From an uncultured Acetatifactor sp. (GTDB taxonomy: Bacteria > Bacillota > Clostridia > Lachnospirales > Lachnospiraceae), in contig CAJUIA010000006.1 of assembly GCA_910586485.1 (NCBI GenBank), positions 84,637 through 148,636 of the forward strand: a stretch of 64,000 bases of DNA, in the 5' to 3' direction. Below, piece after piece: positions 47,902-55,927 of this stretch. Made by a program: the position numbers and the translations under genes. Numbering within the stretch: the first letter of the stretch is position 1; every line of letters begins with the position of its first letter. The notes under the pieces are model-generated. The model was given only the letters and a program-made list of their open reading frames with translations. It had not been told where the DNA came from and made no database searches.

Positions 47902-50586
47902 ATGAAGGGATATTCTTACATAGACGAATACGGATCGTTTCATATGGAAAGGCCGGAATGCAGCAGCTATCTGTATTTTCCTCTGGCGGGGGAGTCAGGC
48001 TTAAAGGCAAGTATTACCCCTCTGCTGGGGGGAGACAACAAAATCGACCAGAATACCTTCCTGCTAAAGCCGGTGAGCGTGGAGGATCTGCATGACTCCA
48101 AAAGTACCCGTAATTTCTGGTGTGTACTGGGCGGAGGGGAAGCCTGGTCTGCCACAGGTGCGTCCGCGGAAACGGAAGCCTTAAAAGGCACGCCGGAAGA
48201 GGAAGCGTGCGCTCTTGAGGCTGGGGTGATGTGGCACAGGGTGAAAAGGCAGTCAGGAAAATATGCTCTTGCCTCTAAGATCACTTCCTTTGTGCCCTGT
48301 GATCCCCGCACCTTTGAGGTGATGCTTGTAACCATCAAAAATCAGGGCAAGGAATCAGTAAGCTTTACGCCGGTGGCGGCAATTCCTCTGTACGCCCGTT
48401 CTGCGGATAATGTCAGGGATCATCGCCATGTCACATCCCTGCTGCATCGAATCTGTGTCAATGAGTGGGGGGTGGAAGTGACGCCTACCCTGACCTTTAA
48501 CGAGCGGGGACATGAGAAAAATCATCTGACCTATTTTGTGTATGGTACAGATGAGGATGGGCAGGGACCGGAGCGGTGCTGCCCACGGACGGAGGACTTT
48601 ATCGGAGAGGGAGGCAGTCTGGCCAAACCCTTAGGACTGCAGGAGCAGGAGAAATGCGGCTGGATGGCGGCCGGAGGCAGGGTATCAGGCGGGGAAGCCA
48701 TGGGAGCATTGGCTTTTGCAAGGCGGAGCCTTGCGCCGGGTGAAGAGGCTTCCTTCTGTATCTGTATGGGGATTGTAGACAGTGAAGGCAGAGAACAGTT
48801 TCGCAGGTGCCTGATGGAGGAATACAAATTTCCTTCCGGAGCGGAGGCTGCCCTGAAAAAGGGTAAGGAGTATTGGCGGGAAAAGATCAACGTGCGGTTT
48901 CAAACAGGAGATCAGGAGCTGGACGGGTATCTGTACTGGGTGACCTTTCAGCCCATTCTGCGCCGGATGTATGGCTGCTCTTTTCTGCCCTATCACGATT
49001 ACGGCAAGGGCGGCAGGGGCTGGCGGGACCTTTGGCAGGATTGCCTTGCCCTGTTGATTATGGAACCGGAGGGCGTCAGGCAGATGCTGCTGGAAAATTA
49101 CGGCGGTGTGCGCATGGACGGCACCAATGCTACCATCATCGGAGCGGGCAGGGGAGAGTTCCTGGCGGACCGGAATAACATTGTCCGGGTCTGGATGGAC
49201 CATGGGGTCTGGCCCTTTATGACTACTTACTTTTATATTATGCAGACGGGAGATCTTTCTCTTCTCGGCGAGCAGGTGCCCTATTTTAAGGACAGGCAGT
49301 GCTGCAGGGGAGAATGCAGGGATGAGCTGTGGACGCCGGAGCAGGGGACGTTGCAGCGCAGTGCGTCAGGTCCCGTAAAGGGTACGGTGCTGGAGCATAT
49401 CCTGCTGCAGAATATTACCGCCTTTTATGACGTGGGGGAGCATAATCATATCAGGCTGCGGGGAGCGGACTGGAACGATGCTTATGATATGGCGGCGGAA
49501 AACGGGGAGAGTGTGGCCTTTACCGCAGCCTACGGAGGGAATCTGGAGCAGCTTGCGGAGCTGGTGGAGCGGTACGCCGCTTTTGTGTCGGAGGATATGG
49601 AGTTTCAGCAGGAGCTTGTGCGTCTGCTTGAGGATCGCAGTGACATTTATGATTCCGTAGGAAAAAAGCAGGAGTTTATCAGAGACTATTATGCTTCCTG
49701 CAAGCATGAGCTGACGGGAGAGCGGAAACGGATTTCCTTAAGACAGGTGGCCGGGGCGCTGCGCGGCATGGCGGAATGGATAAAGGGGCATATCCGGGAG
49801 ACGGAGTGGCTTGAGACGCCGGAGGGCGGATTTTACAACGGCTATTATGATAATCACAAAAACAGGCTGGAGGGAAGCTTTCCCGGCGGAACCCGTATGA
49901 CGCTGACCAGTCAGGTATTCCCCATCATGTCCGGCACGGCCACGAAAGAACAGGTGGAGCGGATTACCCGGACGGCTGACAGGCTGCTGTATGAGTCAAG
50001 GCTGGGAGGATACAGGCTGAACACGGATTTTGGTGAGGTGAAGGACGATATGGGGCGGGCCTTTGGCTTTGCTTACGGACATAAGGAGAACGGAGCGGTC
50101 TTTTCCCACATGGCAGTGATGTATGCCAATGCCCTGCTGCAGAGAGGATTTGTGCGAGAGGGTTATAAAGCGCTGGATGCCTTGTACCGGCAGGCGGCGG
50201 ATTTTGAACACAGCCGCATTTATCCCGGTCTGCCGGAGTATTTTGACGACAGAGGGAGGGGAATGTATCCTTATCTTACCGGCTCTGCCAGCTGGCTGAT
50301 GATGACGATGGTAACCGAGGTCTGCGGCGTCAAGGGCGTTTACGGAGACTTGTGTTTACAGCCTAAGCTGGTACGGGAGCTTCTGAATGAAGAAGGCAGT
50401 CTTGAGCTTTGGTTGAAATTTGCAGGGGTGGATTTACAGATCCGATTCCGGGCAGAGCAGGAACAGGATGTTTACACGAAGGTAAGGAGCGTAACTCTCG
50501 ACGGGGAGAGGATGGACGGAAATGTGATTCCCAGGAGCGTGCTGCAGGCAGTAAAGGCGGAGCGGGAGATTATTGTGAGTATCTAA
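47902..50586 (+). CDS. GH94-type phosphorylase, probably laminaribiose phosphorylase
   Basis: ATG 47902 follows AAAGGAAC and gives 894 aa, the size of GH94 laminaribiose phosphorylases (about 910). Landmarks are the N-terminal GYSYIDEYGSFHMERP, GGRGWRDLWQDCLALLIMEP and the catalytic Asp region RLRGADWNDAYDMA. TRMTLTSQVFPIMSGTAT lies near the C-terminus, with phosphate-binding His and Arg nearby. It would split laminaribiose or related disaccharides into glucose 1-phosphate and glucose, completing the work of the longer phosphorylase. Cellobiose is an alternative substrate. Elements C and D bracket the gene, so its message segment may have its own stability. Confidence 0.78.
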   Translation: MKGYSYIDEYGSFHMERPECSSYLYFPLAGESGLKASITPLLGGDNKIDQNTFLLKPVSVEDLHDSKSTRNFWCVLGGGEAWSATGASAETEALKGTPEEEACALEAGVMWHRVKRQSGKYALASKITSFVPCDPRTFEVMLVTIKNQGKESVSFTPVAAIPLYARSADNVRDHRHVTSLLHRICVNEWGVEVTPTLTFNERGHEKNHLTYFVYGTDEDGQGPERCCPRTEDFIGEGGSLAKPLGLQEQEKCGWMAAGGRVSGGEAMGALAFARRSLAPGEEASFCICMGIVDSEGREQFRRCLMEEYKFPSGAEAALKKGKEYWREKINVRFQTGDQELDGYLYWVTFQPILRRMYGCSFLPYHDYGKGGRGWRDLWQDCLALLIMEPEGVRQMLLENYGGVRMDGTNATIIGAGRGEFLADRNNIVRVWMDHGVWPFMTTYFYIMQTGDLSLLGEQVPYFKDRQCCRGECRDELWTPEQGTLQRSASGPVKGTVLEHILLQNITAFYDVGEHNHIRLRGADWNDAYDMAAENGESVAFTAAYGGNLEQLAELVERYAAFVSEDMEFQQELVRLLEDRSDIYDSVGKKQEFIRDYYASCKHELTGERKRISLRQVAGALRGMAEWIKGHIRETEWLETPEGGFYNGYYDNHKNRLEGSFPGGTRMTLTSQVFPIMSGTATKEQVERITRTADRLLYESRLGGYRLNTDFGEVKDDMGRAFGFAYGHKENGAVFSHMAVMYANALLQRGFVREGYKALDALYRQAADFEHSRIYPGLPEYFDDRGRGMYPYLTGSASWLMMTMVTEVCGVKGVYGDLCLQPKLVRELLNEEGSLELWLKFAGVDLQIRFRAEQEQDVYTKVRSVTLDGERMDGNVIPRSVLQAVKAEREIIVSI

Positions 50587-50646
50587 TGGCGAAAAGATTT
50601 TCTAAGGCTGCAAAGGATTCAACCTAAGAAAATCTAAATTTCGCCA
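50587..50646 (+). repeat. nested stem-loop element D between phosphorylase and GH16 genes
   Basis: TGGCGAAA (50587-50594) pairs with TTTCGCCA (50639-50646). AGATTTTCT (50595-50603) pairs with AGAAAATCT (50627-50635). The layout, 8-bp outer arm directly joined to a 9-bp inner arm and a three-base AAA gap on the right, equals element A, but nearly all stem bases are different and compensated. It begins immediately after the stop TAA. Confidence 0.8.
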
Positions 50647-50665
50647 GAAAAAAGAGGATATTACT

Positions 50666-51418
50666 ATGTTTGAGAGGATGAAGGAGTATCATTTGGTCTG
50701 GGCGGACGAATTTCAGTATCAGGGCAGGCCGGATCCGGAGAAATGGAATTATGATGTAGGGGAAAAGTGGTTTAACAATGAAGCTCAGGCATATACGGAC
50801 CATGAGGAAAATGCCTTTGTACAGGACGGAAGGCTGATCTTGAGGGCTTTAAAGAAAAAGCAGGGAATCGCGGATTATACCTCCGCAAGGCTGACCACCT
50901 GGGAGCGGCAGTCCTGGCAGTACGGCTATTTTGAGATTCGGGCAAAGCTGCCGGACGGCGCAGGGGCCTGGCCCGCCTTCTGGTTTATGCCGGATTCCAG
51001 TAAAAAGGGAATCCGCTGGCCGCTCTGCGGCGAGATTGACATGATGGAACATACCCATGTGCATAAAGGAGATTTGGTGTACAGCCTCCATTCCCTGAAT
51101 CATAATCATACCAGGAATGATGTGAAGCAATATAGCACCAGCGTATACAGGGAAGGGCTGTTTGAGGAATTTCATGTATACGGGCTGGAATGGACGCCGG
51201 AATATGTAGAGTATTTTTTCGACGGGGAGAGTGTGTGTAAGTACTGTAAGACCGACGATAAGGAGGATCAGACGGAGAAGTCCTGGCCCTATGATCAGCC
51301 CTTTTACATGATTTTAAACATTGCGGTGGGGGGCTTTATGGGCGGACCGATCAAAGAAGAGGATTTGCCCTATACCATGGAGATCGACTATGTAAGGGCT
51401 TATCAGAAGGAGGGCTGA
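50666..51418 (+). CDS. cytosolic GH16 beta-1,3-glucanase
   Basis: The 250-aa protein is a GH16 domain alone, starting with the fold (LVWADEFQYQGRPDPEKW) and containing the catalytic motif GEIDMMEHTH with both Glu residues and the central Asp. It lacks any signal peptide, unlike the upstream GH16, so it probably shortens imported oligosaccharides inside the cell before phosphorolysis. FEIRAKLPDGAGAWPAFWFMP and ILNIAVGGFMGG are typical of the family. AGAGGATATTACT precedes ATG 50666. It is bounded by element D upstream and a related hairpin region downstream. Confidence 0.92.
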   Translation: MFERMKEYHLVWADEFQYQGRPDPEKWNYDVGEKWFNNEAQAYTDHEENAFVQDGRLILRALKKKQGIADYTSARLTTWERQSWQYGYFEIRAKLPDGAGAWPAFWFMPDSSKKGIRWPLCGEIDMMEHTHVHKGDLVYSLHSLNHNHTRNDVKQYSTSVYREGLFEEFHVYGLEWTPEYVEYFFDGESVCKYCKTDDKEDQTEKSWPYDQPFYMILNIAVGGFMGGPIKEEDLPYTMEIDYVRAYQKEG

Positions 51419-51419
51419 C

Positions 51420-51500
51420 TGCTGCCTGAAAGTGTGAGCAGCACTTTTATGCTTCACCGGCTGCTTAAAGCAGCTGAAAGAATGCCTGAAATAAGAGATG
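51420..51500 (+). repeat. hairpin region between GH16 and GH30 genes, degenerate relative of elements A-D
   Basis: TGCTGC (51420-51425) pairs with GCAGCA (51438-51443) followed by CTTTTAT. GCTGCTT (51460-51466) pairs with AAGCAGC (51468-51474). Fragments AGTGTGA, GCTTCACCG and AGAATGCCTGAA recall elements A and B but the nested pairing is lost. Confidence 0.5.
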
Positions 51501-51509
51501 GAGGTTATG

Positions 51510-52844
51510 ATGAACGATATTAAAATGTATGTCACTGATAAAGGAAGTAAAAAATATTGGCAGGAGCAGCCTGTGCAGGTAAAGCCTCAGGATGATTTTG
51601 TTCATGTGATCAAAATATATCCCGAACTGCAGGAGCAGGTGATGGAGGGCTTTGGCGGTGCTTTTACCGAAGCGGCAGCCGTGTGCTTTGACGGTCTTTC
51701 AACAGAGGCCAGGCAGGACTTTCTGGAAGGCTGCTACGGAGAAGAGGGCCTTCGATATAATCTGGGCAGAATTCATATGAACAGCTGTGATTTTGCCCTG
51801 GGAAATTATACATATGTGGAGGAAGGCGATCAGGACCTGCATACCTTCGACATAGCCCATGACAGGGAACAGATCATTCCCCTGATTAAAAAAGCCATGG
51901 CCTGCCATAAGGGAGAAGAGCTTTCACTGCTGGTTTCGCCCTGGTCCCCTCCCAGCTTTATGAAGACCAACGGGGAGATGAACCATGGCGGGAAGCTGAA
52001 GGAAGAATATTACGGGCTATGGGCGGATTACTATGTGAAGTTTTTAATGGAGGTCCGCAAGGAGGGGCTGAATATCCGTTACCTTACTGTCCAAAACGAG
52101 CCGGAAGCAGTGCAGACCTGGGATTCCTGTATTTATACCGCAGAGGAGGAGGGACGGTTTGCGGCGGATTTCCTGATTCCTGCCTTGAAGAAGGCTGATC
52201 TTGGGGATATAGAGGTGTTTGTCTGGGATCACAATAAGGAAAACATGTACGACCGGGCGAAGGGAAGCTTTGCCGTTCCGGGCTGCAGAGAGGGTGTGAG
52301 CGGCGTAGCCATGCACTGGTATACGGGGGATCATTTTGACGGGATCCGGGCGGTAAAGAAGGCATTTCCGGAGAAGAAGGTATTTTTCACGGAAGGGTGT
52401 GTAGAGTATTCCCGTTTTGCAGACTCCGGCGAGATTCAGAAGGCGGAGATGTACGCGCATGACATGCTGGGGAATTTCAAGGCGGGCGTGGAAGCCTTCT
52501 TTGACTGGAACCTGCTGCTGAATGTGGAGGGCGGCCCCAATCATGTGGGTAATTTCTGTGCGGCCCCGGTCATGTGTGACGGCAAAGGGGGAATCGAAAA
52601 AAGATTGTCCTATTATTACATCGGCCACTTCAGCAGGTATATCAGGCGGGGCGCAAGGCAGGTTATGAACACCTGCTATTCGGACTCCTTGGAAACCGTG
52701 TCCTTTGTAAATCCGGACGGAAGCCGGGCAGTAGTGATCTTAAACAGAAGTGAGAAGGATATGCCGGTATATCTGTGCGAGGCCGGAGAAGGGGCGGCTT
52801 TTACGGTGGAGGCACATACCATCAGGACGATTGTTTACAGGTGA
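51510..52844 (+). CDS. GH30-family glycosidase (beta-glucosidase / beta-1,6-glucanase type)
   Basis: ATG 51510 is chosen since GGAGG lies five bases upstream and the ATG at 51498 overlaps that site. The 444-aa protein has the GH30 barrel with MEGFGGAFTEAAAVCF, GRIHMNSCDFALGNY, LLVSPWSPPSFMKTNG, the acid/base Glu in TVQNEPEAVQTWDS and the nucleophile Glu in VFFTEGCVEYS. A C-terminal beta domain follows (VSFVNPDGSRAVVILNRSEKD). There is no signal peptide, so it acts inside the cell, perhaps removing beta-1,6-linked glucose branches of laminarin-type glucans. It is the last gene of the operon and is followed by a terminator. Confidence 0.9.
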   Translation: MNDIKMYVTDKGSKKYWQEQPVQVKPQDDFVHVIKIYPELQEQVMEGFGGAFTEAAAVCFDGLSTEARQDFLEGCYGEEGLRYNLGRIHMNSCDFALGNYTYVEEGDQDLHTFDIAHDREQIIPLIKKAMACHKGEELSLLVSPWSPPSFMKTNGEMNHGGKLKEEYYGLWADYYVKFLMEVRKEGLNIRYLTVQNEPEAVQTWDSCIYTAEEEGRFAADFLIPALKKADLGDIEVFVWDHNKENMYDRAKGSFAVPGCREGVSGVAMHWYTGDHFDGIRAVKKAFPEKKVFFTEGCVEYSRFADSGEIQKAEMYAHDMLGNFKAGVEAFFDWNLLLNVEGGPNHVGNFCAAPVMCDGKGGIEKRLSYYYIGHFSRYIRRGARQVMNTCYSDSLETVSFVNPDGSRAVVILNRSEKDMPVYLCEAGEGAAFTVEAHTIRTIVYR

Positions 52845-52870
52845 ATGAGCTGATATAATGTAACATTATA
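52831..52870 (+). promoter_or_regulatory. promoter with 17-bp palindrome at the end of the GH30 gene
   Basis: TTGTTT (52831-52836), a 17-bp spacer and TATAAT (52854-52859) form a promoter that overlaps the GH30 3' end. The -10 is also the left arm of the perfect palindrome TATAATGT-A-ACATTATA (52854-52870), a possible operator. It would start a leader of about 200 bases before purA that contains the terminator at 52934. Confidence 0.5.
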
Positions 52871-52933
52871 CAAAATATAAAATATATTGATTTTACTTAT
52901 GCAGCATCCTGTGTTATGCTGTATAAGGAAAGG

Positions 52934-52965
52934 GCGGGCGGAAGAAACGTTTTCCACCCGCTTTT
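52934..52965 (+). terminator. intrinsic terminator ending the beta-glucan operon
   Basis: GCGGG-C-GGAA (52934-52943) pairs with TTCC-A-CCCGC (52952-52961), with one C-A mismatch, and is followed by TTTTGTCATTTT. It separates the glycan genes from purA, or attenuates a purA leader if the promoter at 52831 is used. Confidence 0.75.
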
Positions 52966-53064
52966 GTCATTTTAGGAAACTGCGCTGTCAGACGGGTGGC
53001 GGTTTTGAGGTATGCCGTCTAAGCGGCGGCAACAGGGCGGATAAGACAGAATGGAGGATTTTAT

Positions 53065-54354
53065 ATGGTTAAGGCAATAGTAGGCGCCAACTGGGGCGAC
53101 GAGGGCAAGGGCAAGATTACGGACATGATGGCGCAGGAGGCAGACATTGTGGTGCGCTTTCAGGGCGGAGCAAACGCGGGGCACACGATTGTAAACGGTT
53201 ATGGAAAATTTGCGCTGCATACTCTTCCTTCCGGGGTGTTTTACAGTCATACCACCAGTGTAATCGGAAACGGGGTGGCGCTGAATATTCCGCTGCTGTT
53301 CAAAGAGCTGCAGTCCCTTGTGGACAGGGGAGTTCCCATGCCGAAGCTTCTTATATCCAACAGGGCCCAGATGGTGATGCCCTATCATATTTTACTGGAT
53401 CAATATGAGGAAGAAAGGCTGGGAGGCAAATCCTTCGGATCAACAAAGTCCGGTATTGCCCCCTTTTACTCGGATAAATATGCGAAGATTGGTTTTCAGG
53501 TCAGCGAGCTTTTTGACGAGGAACTGCTGCAGGAGAAGGTGGAGCGGATCTGTGAGATCAAGAATGTGCTGTTTGAGCATCTGTACCATAAGCCGCCCAT
53601 TGATCCGAAGGAGCTTTTGAATACACTGCATGAATACAGGGACATGGCGGCTCCCTATGTTGGAGACGTGTCCGCATTTTTGGACAGTGCCTTAAGAAAA
53701 GGCAAAACCATTCTGCTGGAGGGACAGCTGGGAACCTTAAAGGACCCTGACCACGGGATCTATCCCATGGTGACATCATCCTCCACCCTTGCCGCCTACG
53801 GGGCGGTGGGTGCAGGGCTGCCTCCCTATGAGATCCGGCAGATCGTCACGGTCTGCAAGGCCTATTCCTCGGCGGTAGGAGCGGGGGCATTTGTGTCGGA
53901 GCTTTTTGGAGAGGAAGCGGAGGAACTGCGCCGCCGGGGCGGTGATGGCGGAGAATATGGCGCCACCACCGGAAGACCCCGGCGTGTGGGCTGGTTTGAC
54001 TGTGTGGCATCCAGATATGGCTGCCGCCTGCAGGGTACTACGGACGTGGCGTTTACGGTGCTGGATGTGCTGGGGTATCTGGATGAAATCCCGGTCTGTG
54101 TGGGCTATGAGATTGACGGGGAGGTTACCACGGAATTTCCCGTGACGGCCCGTTTGGAGAGGGCTAGACCTGTGCTGGAAAAGCTGCCCGGCTGGAGGTG
54201 TGAGATCCGGGGAATCAAGAAGTATGAGGAACTGCCGGAAAACTGCAGGAGATATATTGAGTTTATCGAGAGCCGGATCGGGTATCCCATCACCATGGTG
54301 AGCAACGGTCCCGGCAGAGAAGATATTATTTACAGAGAGAGTTCCCTGTCATGA
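53065..54354 (+). CDS. purA: adenylosuccinate synthetase
   Basis: The enzyme couples IMP and aspartate with GTP in the first committed step of AMP synthesis. The 429-aa protein has the GTP loop GANWGDEGKGK, with catalytic Asp and Lys, at residues 7-17. It also shows QGGANAGHTI with the catalytic His, STKSGIAP, LEGQLGTLKDPDHGIYP, the GATTGRPRRVGWFD block and a C-terminal base-recognition region. Length and motifs are standard. GGAGG precedes ATG 53065. The LysR gene starts within its stop codon (ATGA), so the two are translationally coupled, an uncommon partner for purA. Confidence 0.97.
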   Translation: MVKAIVGANWGDEGKGKITDMMAQEADIVVRFQGGANAGHTIVNGYGKFALHTLPSGVFYSHTTSVIGNGVALNIPLLFKELQSLVDRGVPMPKLLISNRAQMVMPYHILLDQYEEERLGGKSFGSTKSGIAPFYSDKYAKIGFQVSELFDEELLQEKVERICEIKNVLFEHLYHKPPIDPKELLNTLHEYRDMAAPYVGDVSAFLDSALRKGKTILLEGQLGTLKDPDHGIYPMVTSSSTLAAYGAVGAGLPPYEIRQIVTVCKAYSSAVGAGAFVSELFGEEAEELRRRGGDGGEYGATTGRPRRVGWFDCVASRYGCRLQGTTDVAFTVLDVLGYLDEIPVCVGYEIDGEVTTEFPVTARLERARPVLEKLPGWRCEIRGIKKYEELPENCRRYIEFIESRIGYPITMVSNGPGREDIIYRESSLS

Positions 54355-55274
54355 TAGATAATTTAGAGTATATCAAGGTATTTTACTATACGGCAAAGAG
54401 CGGCAGCGTCACCGGAGCTGCCGCTTTGCTGTCCATTTCTCAGCCTGCTGTGAGCCAGTCCTTAAGGCAGCTGGAAAAAAGCCTGGGGGTCACCCTGTTT
54501 GCCAGGGCCTCCAGGGGAGTCAGGCTTACCGCCGAGGGAGAGCTTTTGTATTCTTATGTGAAGCAGTGCTATGAACAGATGGAGATCGGGGTGGAGAAGG
54601 TGCGGCAGATGCGGAATCTGGAGCTGGGTGAGGTACGCATCGGCGCAAGCGACATGACGCTGCAGTTTTACCTGCTGCCCTATCTGGAGAAATTTCATGA
54701 GCTGTATCCTGATATTAAGGTTTGTGTCACCAACGGACCCACGCCGGAGACATTGAAGGCGTTGGGAGAGGGCAGGATTGATTTCGGGGTGGTCAGCACG
54801 CCCTTTGAGGCATCGGAAAGCGTGAAGGCTATACCGGTAAAGGAGATTGAGGATGTGTTTGTGGCTGGCAGACGCTTCCTGCCCTATAAAAATAAAATGC
54901 TGGATTTTAAGGAGCTGGAGAAGCTGCCCATGATTTTTCTGGAGAACAATACCAGCAGCAGAAGCTATATGGATGCTTTTCTTCTGGAGAACGGGGTGGT
55001 GCTGCAGCCTGAATTTGAACTGGCAACAAGCGATATGATTGTGCAGTTTGCTTTAAGAAGCTTGGGGGTGGGATGCGTGGTCAGAGAGTTTGCCAGGGAG
55101 GCCCTGGAGTCCGGTCTGCTTTTTGAGCTTCGGTTTAACAAGCTGATTCCCAAAAGAAGCTTTTGCGTGGTACAGGACGCCCGGACGGTCATGCCTGCGG
55201 CTGCAGCCAGGCTGCTGGAGATTATGCCGGAACAGCCTCTTCTACAGCCGGCAAGGGTTAAGCGTAAGCGATAG
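54351..55274 (+). CDS. LysR-family transcriptional regulator
   Basis: The 307-aa regulator has an N-terminal winged HTH (residues 1-60: LEYIKVFYYTAKSGSVTGAAALL, SQPAVSQSLRQLEKSLGVTLFARASRG) and a periplasmic-binding-type effector domain (VRIGASDMTLQFYLLPYLEKFHELYPDI, GRIDFGVVSTPFE). It overlaps the purA stop by four bases, so it is made together with PurA. LysR proteins usually control a divergent gene, but none is placed that way here. Its target and effector are unknown. Confidence 0.92.
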   Translation: MIDNLEYIKVFYYTAKSGSVTGAAALLSISQPAVSQSLRQLEKSLGVTLFARASRGVRLTAEGELLYSYVKQCYEQMEIGVEKVRQMRNLELGEVRIGASDMTLQFYLLPYLEKFHELYPDIKVCVTNGPTPETLKALGEGRIDFGVVSTPFEASESVKAIPVKEIEDVFVAGRRFLPYKNKMLDFKELEKLPMIFLENNTSSRSYMDAFLLENGVVLQPEFELATSDMIVQFALRSLGVGCVVREFAREALESGLLFELRFNKLIPKRSFCVVQDARTVMPAAAARLLEIMPEQPLLQPARVKRKR

Positions 55275-55295
55275 CCGGCAGTTGGATTTTACAGA

Positions 55296-55697
55296 TTATT
55301 CCACGCTGGTTTCGTCGGCACTGCCAGAGGCGGAGCCGCTTTCCGCAGCTGCGCCTGAGACGTTTTCCGCAGCAGGGCCTGCGCCGCCGGTGCTTTCGGC
55401 AGCAGCATTGTTTTCGGCGCCGGCATCCGCGTCTGCCGGAAAGGCATCAAAATCCGCAAAGGTGTGTTTCCGGGTCAGCTTGCCGTACATCCAGGTGTAG
55501 ATCCAGATGAGGATGGGGATGACCACTGTGGCATAAAGACAGGACCAGAACAGGCGTCCTGAGGCGGAGCTGTCAACGATGGCGGCGATGAGTGCCATGA
55601 TATACATAAGGACCAGCAGGACAATGCCGATGATGGCAACTACCTGCTTTGAGATTATTTTCTTTTTGGTTTCAGATGCTTCGGGTGTTTTTTTCAT
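55296..55697 (-). CDS. small membrane protein with acidic Ala/Ser-rich tail, unknown function
   Basis: The 133-aa product has a short basic N-terminus (KKKIISK), two membrane helices (VVAIIGIVLLVLMYIMALIAAIV and LFWSCLYATVVIPILIWIYTWMY) and a low-complexity tail rich in Ala, Glu, Gly and Ser. On the minus strand GAGGA lies eight bases before ATG 55697, and a consensus promoter lies 60 bases further up. No family was recognised, but signal, promoter and topology support a real gene. It converges on the LysR gene. Confidence 0.75.
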   Translation of the reverse strand: MKKTPEASETKKKIISKQVVAIIGIVLLVLMYIMALIAAIVDSSASGRLFWSCLYATVVIPILIWIYTWMYGKLTRKHTFADFDAFPADADAGAENNAAAESTGGAGPAAENVSGAAAESGSASGSADETSVE

Positions 55698-55756
55698 CAG
55701 GCTGTTTCCTCATATCCTACGATTTTTTGTGGTTTTGTTACGGTGTCTTTATGCAG

Positions 55757-55785
55757 ATTATAATCTGATCTGCAGGGTACGTCAA
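55757..55785 (-). promoter_or_regulatory. promoter of the small membrane protein gene
   Basis: On the minus strand TTGACG (55785-55780), a 17-bp spacer and TATAAT (55762-55757) match the consensus. The start near 55750 leaves a leader of about 50 bases. Confidence 0.7.
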
Positions 55786-55927
55786 GGGAATGCTTCCTGT
55801 AACTGGTTGACAGTCTATTTCCTGCCGTGTAAAATCAGTTCATAGGAAATTGCGAGGGCCTGTTTTGGAATGAAACTTTTGCAATTACCTAAATAAAATC
55901 GGAGACGAAAAGGAATTACAAAAGGAA

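Noticed and set aside
52944..52953. AAACGTTTTC similar to the LacI operator
   Set aside because: It is the loop and arm of the operon terminator hairpin, lacks the GGTA extension and is not near a promoter start.
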